The translations under genes were made by a program, and so were the position numbers. 64,000 nt of DNA from Acinetobacter sp. CFCC 10889 (GTDB taxonomy: Bacteria; Pseudomonadota; Gammaproteobacteria; Pseudomonadales; Moraxellaceae): NCBI RefSeq assembly GCF_003268395.1, contig NZ_LQXQ01000022.1:1-64000 (forward strand), in the 5' to 3' direction. Below, one piece after another: positions 37,967 through 46,145 of the stretch (its first letter is position 1; each line of letters opens with the position of its first letter). The notes beneath the pieces are model-generated. The model was not told where the DNA came from. It was given only the letters and a program-made list of their open reading frames with translations, and ran no database searches.

Positions 37967-38611
37967 ATGCTGATGCAAGATTTAACCCAATTTTCAACGT
38001 ATTTACTCACCTTAGCCATTGCGGCTTTGCTACCAGGACCGGGTATGACAGGTCTAATGTTGAAGACTTTTACTCAAGGGTATCAACGTGCTTTGTTAAT
38101 GCTTTTAGGGCTGATCACAGGTGATGTTTTATTCTTGCTGAGTTCGATTTTTTTAATTGATTTTATTCATAAGCTTAGTCCACATTTTTCAGTTTATATG
38201 ATGTTGCTTTGCAGTTTTTATTTACTGTACTTGTCTTATCAATATTGGAATTTTCAGGATGATCTATTCAATGAAAATACTCAAATTTTAGATATAAAGA
38301 TCTCATTTTCAGCATTTCAGGAAGGTTTGTTGATGACTTTAAGCAATCCGAAAACGATTTCTTTTTATCTTGCTTTGGTGCCGATTATTTTTGGTTCAGC
38401 ATCGTTACAAGAAAAAACGATTTTTCTGACTGGGCTGACAATTTTGACTCTATTTATTGTTGGAAGCCTATATATTTTTGCTGCCTTAAAAATTAAGAAA
38501 CTTTTAAATAATAAATGGATAGAGAGAATTTTATTAAAAAGTTTAGCGTTGATGATGTGTGTTCTAGCATTGGCAATGTTGTATAAAGAACTGTATGTAT
38601 TTGTTCTGTGA
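37967..38611 (+). CDS. LysE/RhtB-family amino-acid exporter
   Basis: An inner-membrane exporter of about 214 aa with six predicted helices. The family motif LLPGPGMTGLML lies near residue 20, and LLMTLSNPKTISFYLALVP near 125. The ATG at 37967 follows CAGG by five bases; 37973 is an alternative. Probably regulated by the divergent Lrp-type gene. Which amino acid is exported is unknown. Confidence 0.88.
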   Translation: MLMQDLTQFSTYLLTLAIAALLPGPGMTGLMLKTFTQGYQRALLMLLGLITGDVLFLLSSIFLIDFIHKLSPHFSVYMMLLCSFYLLYLSYQYWNFQDDLFNENTQILDIKISFSAFQEGLLMTLSNPKTISFYLALVPIIFGSASLQEKTIFLTGLTILTLFIVGSLYIFAALKIKKLLNNKWIERILLKSLALMMCVLALAMLYKELYVFVL

Positions 38612-38723
38612 TGTATTGGAAATATTGGATAAATCCGCTTGTATTCTATACAAAAAAGCGTAATATCAGCCTTGCATCGCATAACTATTCTGCGGTGAAC
38701 ATACAGTTTAAAAGGTAAATAAA

Positions 38724-38918
38724 ATGGCGAAGAAAAAAGCTACGCCTGAAGTTGTAATTCACAACTTTGTGGCAAAACACATGAATGATTTTAACAAGAG
38801 CCAAACTTTTGTAGATCGAAAAAAAGATGCAAAACGTGGTTATTCTAAACACAAAAAAGGTCGATATTCTGATGATTATCGACCTTTTTACTTTCTAGCA
38901 TTGTGTTTAAGTTTTTAA
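38724..38918 (+). CDS. arfA: probable ArfA-type alternative ribosome-rescue factor
   Basis: A 64-aa basic protein. ArfA recruits RF2 to ribosomes stalled on truncated mRNA when tmRNA is lacking. The middle FVDRKKDAKRGYSKHKKGR resembles the E. coli ArfA core (FRQRVEKNKKGKGSYMRK), and the extra C-terminus PFYFLALCLSF is hydrophobic, as in full-length ArfA. An intrinsic terminator (stem 38859-38866 with 38877-38884, T-run 38885-38889) lies inside the frame, about 30 bases before the stop at 38916. Transcripts ending there would be non-stop messages encoding about 54 aa, the known logic of arfA control by tmRNA. An AAAGGT site precedes the start. A plain small DUF protein is the alternative. Confidence 0.62.
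   Translation: MAKKKATPEVVIHNFVAKHMNDFNKSQTFVDRKKDAKRGYSKHKKGRYSDDYRPFYFLALCLSF
38853..38889. terminator. intrinsic terminator inside the arfA-like reading frame
   Basis: GGTCGATA/TATCGACC, 8 bp, with a 10-base loop, six A before and five T after. It works in both directions on paper and also sits just past the ptsP stop on the other strand. Confidence 0.8.
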
Positions 38919-38942
38919 AAATTACAGCAGTATCAATCAAAA

Positions 38943-41240
38943 TTATAAGCTGACTGCACGAGAAGAATTTTTTACCATATCGCCTAAACCATGGGTTTTA
39001 AAATAATATTCCAATAAACTTTTGACCATGAGTGGATTATTCATTTGTAAAGAGCGATCAAGCAGTTCTTTGGCATCAGGCATTGGCACATGACAAATCG
39101 CTTTACGCACCCGCAAAATATTACTTGAACTCATCGACAGGGTATTGAAGCCCATTGCCATGAGTAAAATCGCGGTCAGTGGATCACCTGCCATTTCCCC
39201 ACAAATACTGACAGGTTTGTCATACTTATGACATTCTTGTACTAAGCGAGTTAATGCACGTAGTACCGCAGGATGCGAATGAGAATAGACGTTGGCAACA
39301 CGTGGATTATTACGGTCAACAGCGAGTAAATATTGAGTTAAATCGTTCGAACCGACTGAGAAAAAGTCCACTAAAGGCGCAAATTCATCAATTTGTAAAA
39401 GTACACTCGGTACTTCAACCATGATGCCGATTTTTGGTTTGGTAATTTTGACTTGTTCTTCTTCTTGCACCGCAACCCAATCACGCTCAAGCAGATAAAG
39501 CGCTTCTTCAACTTCACTGACACTGGTCACCATTGGCAGTAAAATATGTAAGTTATTTAGACCAATACTGGCTTTGAGCATGGCACGAATTTGTGAAGAA
39601 AAAATTTCAGGATGATCGAGGGTGAAACGAATACCACGCCAACCCAAAGCAGAGTTTTCTTCTTCAATTGAGAAATAAGGCAAGTCTTTGTCTGCACCAA
39701 TATCGAGGGTGCGCATCACCACAGGTTTGTTGGCAAAGTGGCTGAGCTGTTGACGGTAAATGGCACGTTGTTCTTCCTCACCCGGAAAGCGTTCACGCAG
39801 CATGAATGGAATTTCAGAACGATATAAACCGACACCTTTTGCACCACGTTGTACACCACGTACTACGTCAATCATCAAACCTGTATTCACATACAGTTTG
39901 ACCGCAACGCCATCAGGTGTGATGGCATCTTTGGTTTCGTATTGCTTCAAATCTTTGGCGATTTGTTCTTCTTCTTTTTGAATCTCTTTATAACGGGTAC
40001 GCATACGGCGTGGTGGGTTAATAAAAACACGCCCTTGATGTGCATCGACGATCATTTCTACATCATCTAAAGTATTGACTGGTAGTTCCGTTACCCCAAC
40101 AACAGTCGGAATACCAAGGGCACGTGCTACGATGACCATGTGTGAGTTCATCGCACCTTCAGTGGTGACAATAGCTGCGATTTTATCGACAGGGAGTTCC
40201 ACCAACGCAGCAGTTGAAATCTCATCACCAATCAGAATACTTTCATCAGTCAACTCTCGGTGACTCGAATCTGCTTCTTGTAAATAAGCTAAAATACGGC
40301 GACCAAGGTCTTTAAGATCAGACACACGTTCACGTAAATAGTCATCTTCCATTTGTGCAAACAGAGCAATATGTTTGTCGATGACAATACGCACCGCACC
40401 TTGTGCCCAATGACCATCACGGATTTCAGTTTTGATCTCAGAGGGCAAGGCATTTTCATCAAGCATGCGCAAGAACACACTAAACAGCGCACGTTCTTCA
40501 GCCATTAACGCATCTTGCATTTTGTCATCAAGTGACTGAATTTCAGCTCGAACCAAGGCAATAGCATGATCTAAAAGTTGTAATTCTTCACTAATATCAT
40601 CGGCTTCACGATCAGGAACAGCAGCCAAATCCGCAGGCGGATATAAAATCACCGCACGACCAATGGCGATTCCCCCTGAACCTGAAATGCCTTGGAAAGT
40701 TTTATAGGTCGGTAAACTATTCGGTTTACGAAAAACATCGATATTACCCACCGCATGCGCATGGGCAATAACACCTGACAACTGAGCGCACAGTGTCACT
40801 AAAAATGACTCAGCCGCTTCACTAAAATCTTGTGGTTCTTTATTTTGTACCACCAAAACGCCCATGACCTTACGACGATACATCACAGGAACGCCAAGAA
40901 AAGAATTATAAATTTCCTCCCCAGTTTCTGGTAAATACAAAAAGCGTTCGTGTTTCGGTGCATTGTCTAAGTTGACAATTTCCTCACGCTGACCCACTAA
41001 ACCGACCAAGCCTTCACTGGTATGCAATGACACATTGCCAACAGCATTGGGATTGAGTCCTTTTGTTGCCATCAGGACAAAGCGCTGATTACGTTCATCA
41101 AGTAAATAAATAGAACATACATCGACATGCATCGCTAAAGAAACTTGATTGACCATAATTTCTAAAGATTCATGCAAGCTAACGGACGTATTAATCTCTT
41201 GGACAATACGTCTGAGGGTGTCTAGTTGCATGTTCGACAT
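38943..41240 (-). CDS. ptsP: phosphoenolpyruvate-protein phosphotransferase PtsP (EI-Ntr)
   Basis: Enzyme I of the nitrogen PTS, which phosphorylates NPr from PEP. Residues 1-165 form a GAF sensor domain. The EI N-terminal domain, phosphohistidine region (GAMNSHMVIVARALGIPTVVG, His near 360) and PEP-binding TIM barrel follow, with LYRSEIPFM, SVGSNDLTQY and the C-terminal SICGEMAGD active site. At 765 aa it has full length. It lies 82 bp downstream of rppH, the same pairing as in E. coli. Confidence 0.96.
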   Translation of the reverse strand: MSNMQLDTLRRIVQEINTSVSLHESLEIMVNQVSLAMHVDVCSIYLLDERNQRFVLMATKGLNPNAVGNVSLHTSEGLVGLVGQREEIVNLDNAPKHERFLYLPETGEEIYNSFLGVPVMYRRKVMGVLVVQNKEPQDFSEAAESFLVTLCAQLSGVIAHAHAVGNIDVFRKPNSLPTYKTFQGISGSGGIAIGRAVILYPPADLAAVPDREADDISEELQLLDHAIALVRAEIQSLDDKMQDALMAEERALFSVFLRMLDENALPSEIKTEIRDGHWAQGAVRIVIDKHIALFAQMEDDYLRERVSDLKDLGRRILAYLQEADSSHRELTDESILIGDEISTAALVELPVDKIAAIVTTEGAMNSHMVIVARALGIPTVVGVTELPVNTLDDVEMIVDAHQGRVFINPPRRMRTRYKEIQKEEEQIAKDLKQYETKDAITPDGVAVKLYVNTGLMIDVVRGVQRGAKGVGLYRSEIPFMLRERFPGEEEQRAIYRQQLSHFANKPVVMRTLDIGADKDLPYFSIEEENSALGWRGIRFTLDHPEIFSSQIRAMLKASIGLNNLHILLPMVTSVSEVEEALYLLERDWVAVQEEEQVKITKPKIGIMVEVPSVLLQIDEFAPLVDFFSVGSNDLTQYLLAVDRNNPRVANVYSHSHPAVLRALTRLVQECHKYDKPVSICGEMAGDPLTAILLMAMGFNTLSMSSSNILRVRKAICHVPMPDAKELLDRSLQMNNPLMVKSLLEYYFKTHGLGDMVKNSSRAVSL

Positions 41241-41322
41241 GGATATATGCTCCTTTATTGTTGAATTATGCTCAAATGCGTCATTTCACTCTATTTATAA
41301 CAGCAGCACCTAAAAAAATCAT

Positions 41323-41823
41323 TTACATTTTTATAGAACTTTCAGGTAAATGCTGAGGCATTTGCATACATAACTCCATCATTGCTTTACGATAAACATC
41401 ACGCTTAAAATTCACCACTTGACCTAATGGATACCAATAGCTGACCCATTGCCATTGATCAAACTCTGGCGGATCAGATAGGTTCAACTGAATGTATTTC
41501 GTTGATGCTACCAATTTTAATAAAAACCATTTTTGCTTTTGCCCAATACATACGGGATCGGAATCCGAGCGAATGTATCGAAGCGGCAAACGATAATGCA
41601 ACCAGTCATCTGTCTGGGCGATTATTTGGACGTGCTCGGGTAGGAGCCCAACTTCTTCTCGTAGTTCTCTAAAAAGAGCTTGCTCAGGAGTTTCTCCAAA
41701 CTGGATACCTCCTTGAGGAAATTGCCATGCATTGTGACCAATGCGTTTTGCCCATAAAACTTGTCCAATATCATTTGCCAAAATGATCCCGACGTTGGGT
41801 CGGAAACCTTCTGAATCGATCAT
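41323..41823 (-). CDS. rppH: RNA pyrophosphohydrolase
   Basis: This Nudix enzyme removes pyrophosphate from the 5' triphosphate of mRNA and so opens the way for RNase [18 protein letters not shown] is the typical start, so 41823 is chosen over an upstream in-frame ATG; AGGTAG lies seven bases before it. The Nudix box [12 protein letters not shown] ... RELREEVGL is near residues 38-60. About 166 aa. Confidence 0.95.
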   Translation of the reverse strand: MIDSEGFRPNVGIILANDIGQVLWAKRIGHNAWQFPQGGIQFGETPEQALFRELREEVGLLPEHVQIIAQTDDWLHYRLPLRYIRSDSDPVCIGQKQKWFLLKLVASTKYIQLNLSDPPEFDQWQWVSYWYPLGQVVNFKRDVYRKAMMELCMQMPQHLPESSIKM

Positions 41824-42007
41824 TTGGCTACCTAAAAATTTGTGAATTTCATTGACTTTGTATATGGGGACATTCACTCTTTAGTCCAACTCGACAAAGT
41901 CAAAGTAATAATGTTTTAAAATTGCTATGATCTTAACGAATTTCTATCGACAAGCGGAGATAGATTTACATTTTTTTTCTTAATTTTCAGTTTGCACGAG
42001 TATTTTC

Positions 42008-42658
42008 ATGAAATTGGCGTTGTTTGACCTAGATCACACCTTATTAAATACCGACTCCGACCACTCTTGGGGAGAGTTTTTAGTCAATGAAGGCTTGGTC
42101 GATCCCATCCGACATCGTGCGATGAATGATAAATTTTATGAAGATTACAAAGCAGGGCAGCTTGATCCAATTGCATATAACGAATTTGTTTTTGAGTTTT
42201 TAACCCAACATGACCATGCTTATTTGACTGAGCTACATCAGTTATTTATGCAAAAAGTGATTCGTCCTCAAATGCGTCCAAAAGGGTTTGATGCGATTCA
42301 AAGCCATAAAGATGCAGGGCATGAACTGGTTGGGATTACCGCAACATCGGATTTTATTACCGCACCAATTTTCCGTGAATTTGGTATTAATGAAATTATT
42401 GCCACCAATGCTGAAGTCAAAGATGGCAAATACACAGGCAAAGTGATCAATATTCCATGTTATCAACAAGGCAAGTTGGCACGTTTAGATCAATGGCTTG
42501 AGGGGCGTGATGTGACGGAGTCATGGGCTTATTCTGATTCGATCAATGACCGTTTCTTGTTGGAATATGCAGATCATGCTTTTGCCATCAATCCTGATGA
42601 TCGTTTAGAAGCTTTGGCAAAAGAGCAAGCTTGGGAAATTCAAGACTGGTCGATTTGA
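42008..42658 (+). CDS. HAD-IB family phosphatase (SerB-like)
   Basis: A 216-aa phosphatase of the HAD-IB subgroup. Motif I is LFDLDHTLLNTDSD at the start, motif II ITATSDF near 112, and motif IV YSDSINDRFLLEYA near 176. It is divergent from rppH, a common arrangement in Pseudomonadales. Proteins of this group include phosphoserine and histidinol-phosphate phosphatases; the substrate here is unknown. Confidence 0.86.
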   Translation: MKLALFDLDHTLLNTDSDHSWGEFLVNEGLVDPIRHRAMNDKFYEDYKAGQLDPIAYNEFVFEFLTQHDHAYLTELHQLFMQKVIRPQMRPKGFDAIQSHKDAGHELVGITATSDFITAPIFREFGINEIIATNAEVKDGKYTGKVINIPCYQQGKLARLDQWLEGRDVTESWAYSDSINDRFLLEYADHAFAINPDDRLEALAKEQAWEIQDWSI

Positions 42659-42682
42659 TTGATTTAAATATTGAAAAAGCAC

Positions 42683-42715
42683 AATAAAGCAATGTTTTAG
42701 CATTGCTTTATTTTT
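42683..42715. terminator. bidirectional terminator
   Basis: A 12-bp perfect stem AATAAAGCAATG/CATTGCTTTATT with a six-base loop and T-run, between convergent genes. Confidence 0.85.
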
Positions 42716-42732
42716 GAGTAATGTTTTTAAAC

Positions 42733-42969
42733 TTAAAATAAATATTCATGGCGAAATTGTGGATTAAAACACCCCAATACAAAAATAACAGTAACAATAA
42801 TCCAGCTAAGTAATGCATAAAATCGAATTTGTTCTACATTCCAATCCCATGCAAACCAGCCAAGAATAAAAAAGGATTTCCAACCTTGTATGATTTGAGC
42901 ACCACCCCAAGAAATAATCCACTTATGTACTAAGCTAACAAAAATATAAAATATGATCCAAATCATCAT
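42733..42969 (-). CDS. small membrane protein, 78 aa
   Basis: Two strongly hydrophobic segments (near residues 2-15 and 53-68) surround a Trp/Phe-rich middle. It is not recognised. AAGGTG lies six bases before the chosen ATG at 42969. A monocistronic unit convergent with the HAD gene. Confidence 0.6.
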   Translation of the reverse strand: MMIWIIFYIFVSLVHKWIISWGGAQIIQGWKSFFILGWFAWDWNVEQIRFYALLSWIIVTVIFVLGCFNPQFRHEYLF

Positions 42970-43151
42970 TTTAAGCACCTTATATCATTATTGTTGTTGC
43001 GTTAAGTTCTAAAGGTTTTAATCCTGAATTTTACATTTTATTATTGCAATATAGTTTTAAAATTTTCTTAAAAAATCAATTTTCTACTTCATTTTAAAAA
43101 TAAAAATGCTATGTTGGTTTTAGAACTTTTAGAAACGAATGGAGAGATAAA

Positions 43152-43394
43152 ATGAGCCAAACACGTCCAAGAATGACCAATTTATTTGAACAACTCGGCT
43201 TAGACTCTAGTGAAGCTGCAATTCAGAAATTTATTGAAACCCATCAGCTTGATGCTGATACAAGCATTATTCAAGCCAATATTTGGACGGAATCACAACG
43301 CCAATTTTTAGCTGAAAAACTCAGTTCAGATGGAGAGTGGGCAACAGTTGTAGATCAACTCAATGAATCTTTGCATGAAGATTCAGTGAAATAA
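43152..43394 (+). CDS. DUF2789 family protein
   Basis: An 80-aa protein with the family pattern: TNLFEQLGLDSSEAAIQKFI, then NIWTESQRQFLAEKL and WATVVDQLNESL. DUF2789 is a small helical family of unknown function common in Pseudomonas and Acinetobacter. GGAGAG precedes the start. Confidence 0.88.
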   Translation: MSQTRPRMTNLFEQLGLDSSEAAIQKFIETHQLDADTSIIQANIWTESQRQFLAEKLSSDGEWATVVDQLNESLHEDSVK

Positions 43395-43426
43395 TTTTCT
43401 ATTGTTGATCAATGAAGATTTTGAAT

Positions 43427-43459
43427 AAAAACCATGTAATAAAAATTTACATGGTTTTT
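43427..43459. terminator. bidirectional terminator
   Basis: A 13-bp stem AAAAACCATGTAA/TTACATGGTTTTT with a seven-base loop. Confidence 0.85.
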
Positions 43460-43594
43460 AAATTCATTTGTTTTTTTAATCAAACTGCAATAATTGATGT
43501 ACTAGAATAGCGACAACAAAGAAAATAACTTTAAAACAAAAAAGCAAAATTCATTATTTAAAAACTGATACAACAAGAAAATACAGCGCTCATG

Positions 43595-43674
43595 TCAGAA
43601 TGCCATATTTCAGGAAAAGCGTTCTTCTAAGCTCGATGTCGCTTAGATGATTCCTGAAAATATGGTTGTTCTGA
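43595..43674. repeat. 80-nt long imperfect hairpin
   Basis: The left arm 43595-43616 (TCAGAATGCCATATTTCAGGAA) pairs with the right arm 43651-43674 with few mismatches. Inside, a 7-bp TCTAAGC/GCTTAGA stem (43626-43632 with 43641-43647) is found. It resembles a palindromic element or a structured transcript end rather than a simple terminator. Confidence 0.55.
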
Positions 43675-43704
43675 TCTTTATTTATGACTTTAAAATACAC
43701 AAAG

Positions 43705-44562
43705 TTATTTCATCATCTCAATCAATTCTAAAACCGCACGAGACTGACTACGTGCAGGATGCCAGACCATACCCAGTTGGCGATACATATTTATATTGAT
43801 GTTAAGTTGTTTTAAGTCATTGTTTAGTAACGTTTTAGGTAGGACTGACCAGCCTAAGCCAATCGAAACCAACATACGAATCGCTTCTAAAGTATTGTTG
43901 CTCATGGTGATTTTAGGTTTTAATCCTTTTTTCTCAAACTCAGCTAATGTGATTTGGCTGGTATAGGTTTGAGAGGCAGGAATTAAACTTGAATATTCAA
44001 TTAAATCTTCAAGTGTTAAATTTTCTTTTTGTGCCAAAGGATGGAATGGTGCAACCACAAAAACCAAAGGATCATCCCAAATTTTGACATATTTTAGGCG
44101 ATCATCGCCTTGTGGCGGCAGGGTTAAAAATGCAAGTTCTAGATCTCCTGCAAGCACTTGTTCATGCGCTTGTTCCGAATCGACAAAATGCACATCCAAA
44201 GTCACATTCGGAAAGTCTTGTACATATTTCTTCAGATGGAGAGGCAAGTGATGTAAGCCAATATGATGACTTGTACCAATTTTAAGTTTGCCTTGTACTT
44301 GACCTTGTTCATGGCTCAACGTGTGGTGAATATCACCTAACTCATTTAACCAATTTTTAACTTTGGGCAGTAATGAATGCGCTGCATGTGTCGCCTGTAC
44401 ACCACGACCTGCGGACTCAAAAAGTTTAACGCCAAAATAATCTTCGAGACTGTGTATTCGCTTGGTGACCGCAGGTTGGGTAATAAACAGGTGCTCTGCT
44501 GCCATCGAAATAGACCCAGTTTCCATTACTTTTACAAACGCTTCAAAGGCAGCAAGATTCAT
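43705..44562 (-). CDS. LysR-family transcriptional regulator
   Basis: A 285-aa regulator: the helix-turn-helix is in FVKVMETGSISMAAEHLFITQPAVTKRIHSLE (residues 9-40, given in one family motif region), followed by the co-inducer domain from about 90. A LysR gene often lies upstream of leuC in Pseudomonas, and this one is about 4 kb before leuC, separated by accessory genes, so a link to leucine synthesis is possible but not shown. Effector unknown. Confidence 0.85.
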   Translation of the reverse strand: MNLAAFEAFVKVMETGSISMAAEHLFITQPAVTKRIHSLEDYFGVKLFESAGRGVQATHAAHSLLPKVKNWLNELGDIHHTLSHEQGQVQGKLKIGTSHHIGLHHLPLHLKKYVQDFPNVTLDVHFVDSEQAHEQVLAGDLELAFLTLPPQGDDRLKYVKIWDDPLVFVVAPFHPLAQKENLTLEDLIEYSSLIPASQTYTSQITLAEFEKKGLKPKITMSNNTLEAIRMLVSIGLGWSVLPKTLLNNDLKQLNININMYRQLGMVWHPARSQSRAVLELIEMMK

Positions 44563-44775
44563 GATATTTCATCCATAAAGATTTTTTATGCGTAATTTAT
44601 TATTCAGAAGTTTTTAGAATTAATCAAAGTAATTCTGAAATATTTACAAATTAAGTGAAATGAGTGAACTGTGACTGATGATGTAGAAAAGTTTATATAC
44701 AAGTTTTTACTGTACAAAAAACAGGACATTTATTTATATTGATGAGAATAAAAACAACAAAAAGGTAGATTTTAT

Positions 44776-45657
44776 TTGCATACACAACAACATCATTCTC
44801 TCCAACATTTCAGTACCGTGAAGCGAAATATATTTAAGTTATCTTGGTTTAGATTCTTGATGTATAGCTTGGTTATTTTGGCATTGGGTGCTTTATTTCT
44901 CTATTGTTTTCATATCTATTTTCCACTGATTTTTAGCGTTATTTTTGTATTTTTTTGGACAATGGTTCGAAGATTACATCTTCAAAAACTTAAAGATTTG
45001 GTGGCGATACGTATTCCTGATTATATTTGGCAAGCTTTTTATCAGCGCCATCCACAAATGAGTACCTCCTCACAACAGCTCATTGAAGAAGGGTTTAAAG
45101 ATTATTTGGCATTACATTTATGGCAGAAAAATGCGTATGCCATGCCCTCACATGCAGTCGATGCGTTGTGGCATCTTCTGATTGAGGAGTTTCAAGGTTT
45201 TTACCAGTGGATGTGTAAAAATACTTTGGGCTATGAACTAAAACACAAACCACATGATACGCAACCAACACCAATGCAAAAAGCAGCACAACAGCAACAA
45301 TTAATGAATACGTGGCAAGTGGCATGTCAGATCCATCATTTAGATCCGAAAACTACGAAAACTTTGCCTCAACTCTTTCAAGTAGATACTCAAGTGAAAT
45401 GGGAAAATGGTATTCATTTTGAGTTACCTTTACTGATCGCAATGTATATGCAACTGCTGATCAGCAGTTCGGATGCTTCACCTACAGTTGCCAATAGTTC
45501 TTGTTCTTCGAGTGCGACGGCTTGTACATCGTCTTGTTCAAGTTCATCAAGTAGTGTGAGTCATTCTTGGTCGGATCATGGCTCGAGTAGCTCTGATAGT
45601 GGTTCAGGTTCTGATTCTTCAAGTAGTTGTAGTAGCTGTGGCGGAGGTGGTGATTGA
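44776..45657 (+). CDS. membrane protein with glycine-rich-domain-like core and Ser/Cys tail
   Basis: A 293-aa protein. Two membrane helices occupy about residues 23-65. The soluble part has SHAVDALWHLLIEEFQGFYQWMC, with spaced His and Trp as in the GRDP-like (DUF1399) family. The last 55 residues are a low-complexity Ser/Cys/Gly tail ending CSSCGGGGD. The start is a TTG with AGGTAG nine bases upstream; no ATG is well placed. The role is unknown; the tail could be an exported or metal-binding region. Confidence 0.7.
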   Translation: MHTQQHHSLQHFSTVKRNIFKLSWFRFLMYSLVILALGALFLYCFHIYFPLIFSVIFVFFWTMVRRLHLQKLKDLVAIRIPDYIWQAFYQRHPQMSTSSQQLIEEGFKDYLALHLWQKNAYAMPSHAVDALWHLLIEEFQGFYQWMCKNTLGYELKHKPHDTQPTPMQKAAQQQQLMNTWQVACQIHHLDPKTTKTLPQLFQVDTQVKWENGIHFELPLLIAMYMQLLISSSDASPTVANSSCSSSATACTSSCSSSSSSVSHSWSDHGSSSSDSGSGSDSSSSCSSCGGGGD

Positions 45658-45678
45658 TTGCCACAGCATTTTTAGAAA

Positions 45679-45930
45679 TTAAGCATCTACGGTAGAGGCT
45701 TTTTGTGCATTCATTGCAGCTTGGTCTTTTTTATTCCACACTTTTTCATGGAAGAAGAATGCAACCGCTTGTACAGTTGGCTCAACTAAGCTTAAAGTGA
45801 CAGCCATCCATAGATTTCCTGTAATAACATAAGCCACCATCATTGCGACAGTGATGTGCATGATGTAATAACTTAAGGTTTTTTTGAAAATTCGTTGATT
45901 GGTATTTACGAAGTTTTGAAAACGAGCCAT
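45679..45930 (-). CDS. DUF2061 membrane protein
   Basis: An 83-aa protein with two helices: RIFKKTLSYYIMHITVAMMVAYVITGN then WMAVTLSLVEPTVQAVAFFFHEKVW, the DUF2061 hallmark. The start at 45930 (MARFQNF) is chosen because the longer frame is unlike the family. A Fur-box-like sequence lies 27-45 bp upstream. Function unknown. Confidence 0.85.
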   Translation of the reverse strand: MARFQNFVNTNQRIFKKTLSYYIMHITVAMMVAYVITGNLWMAVTLSLVEPTVQAVAFFFHEKVWNKKDQAAMNAQKASTVDA

Positions 45931-45956
45931 GACAATCACCATAAGATAGAAATTAA

Positions 45957-45975
45957 ATGAATAATAATCATTATC
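45957..45975 (-). promoter_or_regulatory. Fur-box-like site upstream of the DUF2061 gene
   Basis: The 19-mer ending in AATCATTATC matches the consensus GATAATGATAATCATTATC at 15 of 19 positions. It lies in the expected promoter position for the leftward gene. Confidence 0.55.
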
Positions 45976-45980
45976 ATTTA

Positions 45981-46020
45981 AAATGTAAAAGAGAATTTTT
46001 AATTTATGGTGATTGGATTT
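45981..46020 (+). repeat. 40-bp direct repeat, left copy
   Basis: All 40 bases are identical to 47887-47926. The copies flank a segment of about 1.9 kb that carries the disrupted gene at 46146-47738. Confidence 0.9.
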
Positions 46021-46145
46021 GTAAATGAACTTTAAAGACAAGTCCATTTTATTTATTTGATTGAAATATGCTTTTACTTTATGCTGAATAAAGTAAAAGC
46101 TGTAGTAAGGATATATTAAAAATAAAGTTTAAAAAGAAAATGTAT

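Larger units (their letters stand above)
43395..43704. other. 310-bp gap with a terminator and a long hairpin
   Basis: Between convergent DUF2789 and LysR genes. It holds the DUF2789 terminator (43427-43459) and an 80-nt long hairpin (43595-43674). No gene is seen. Confidence 0.6.
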
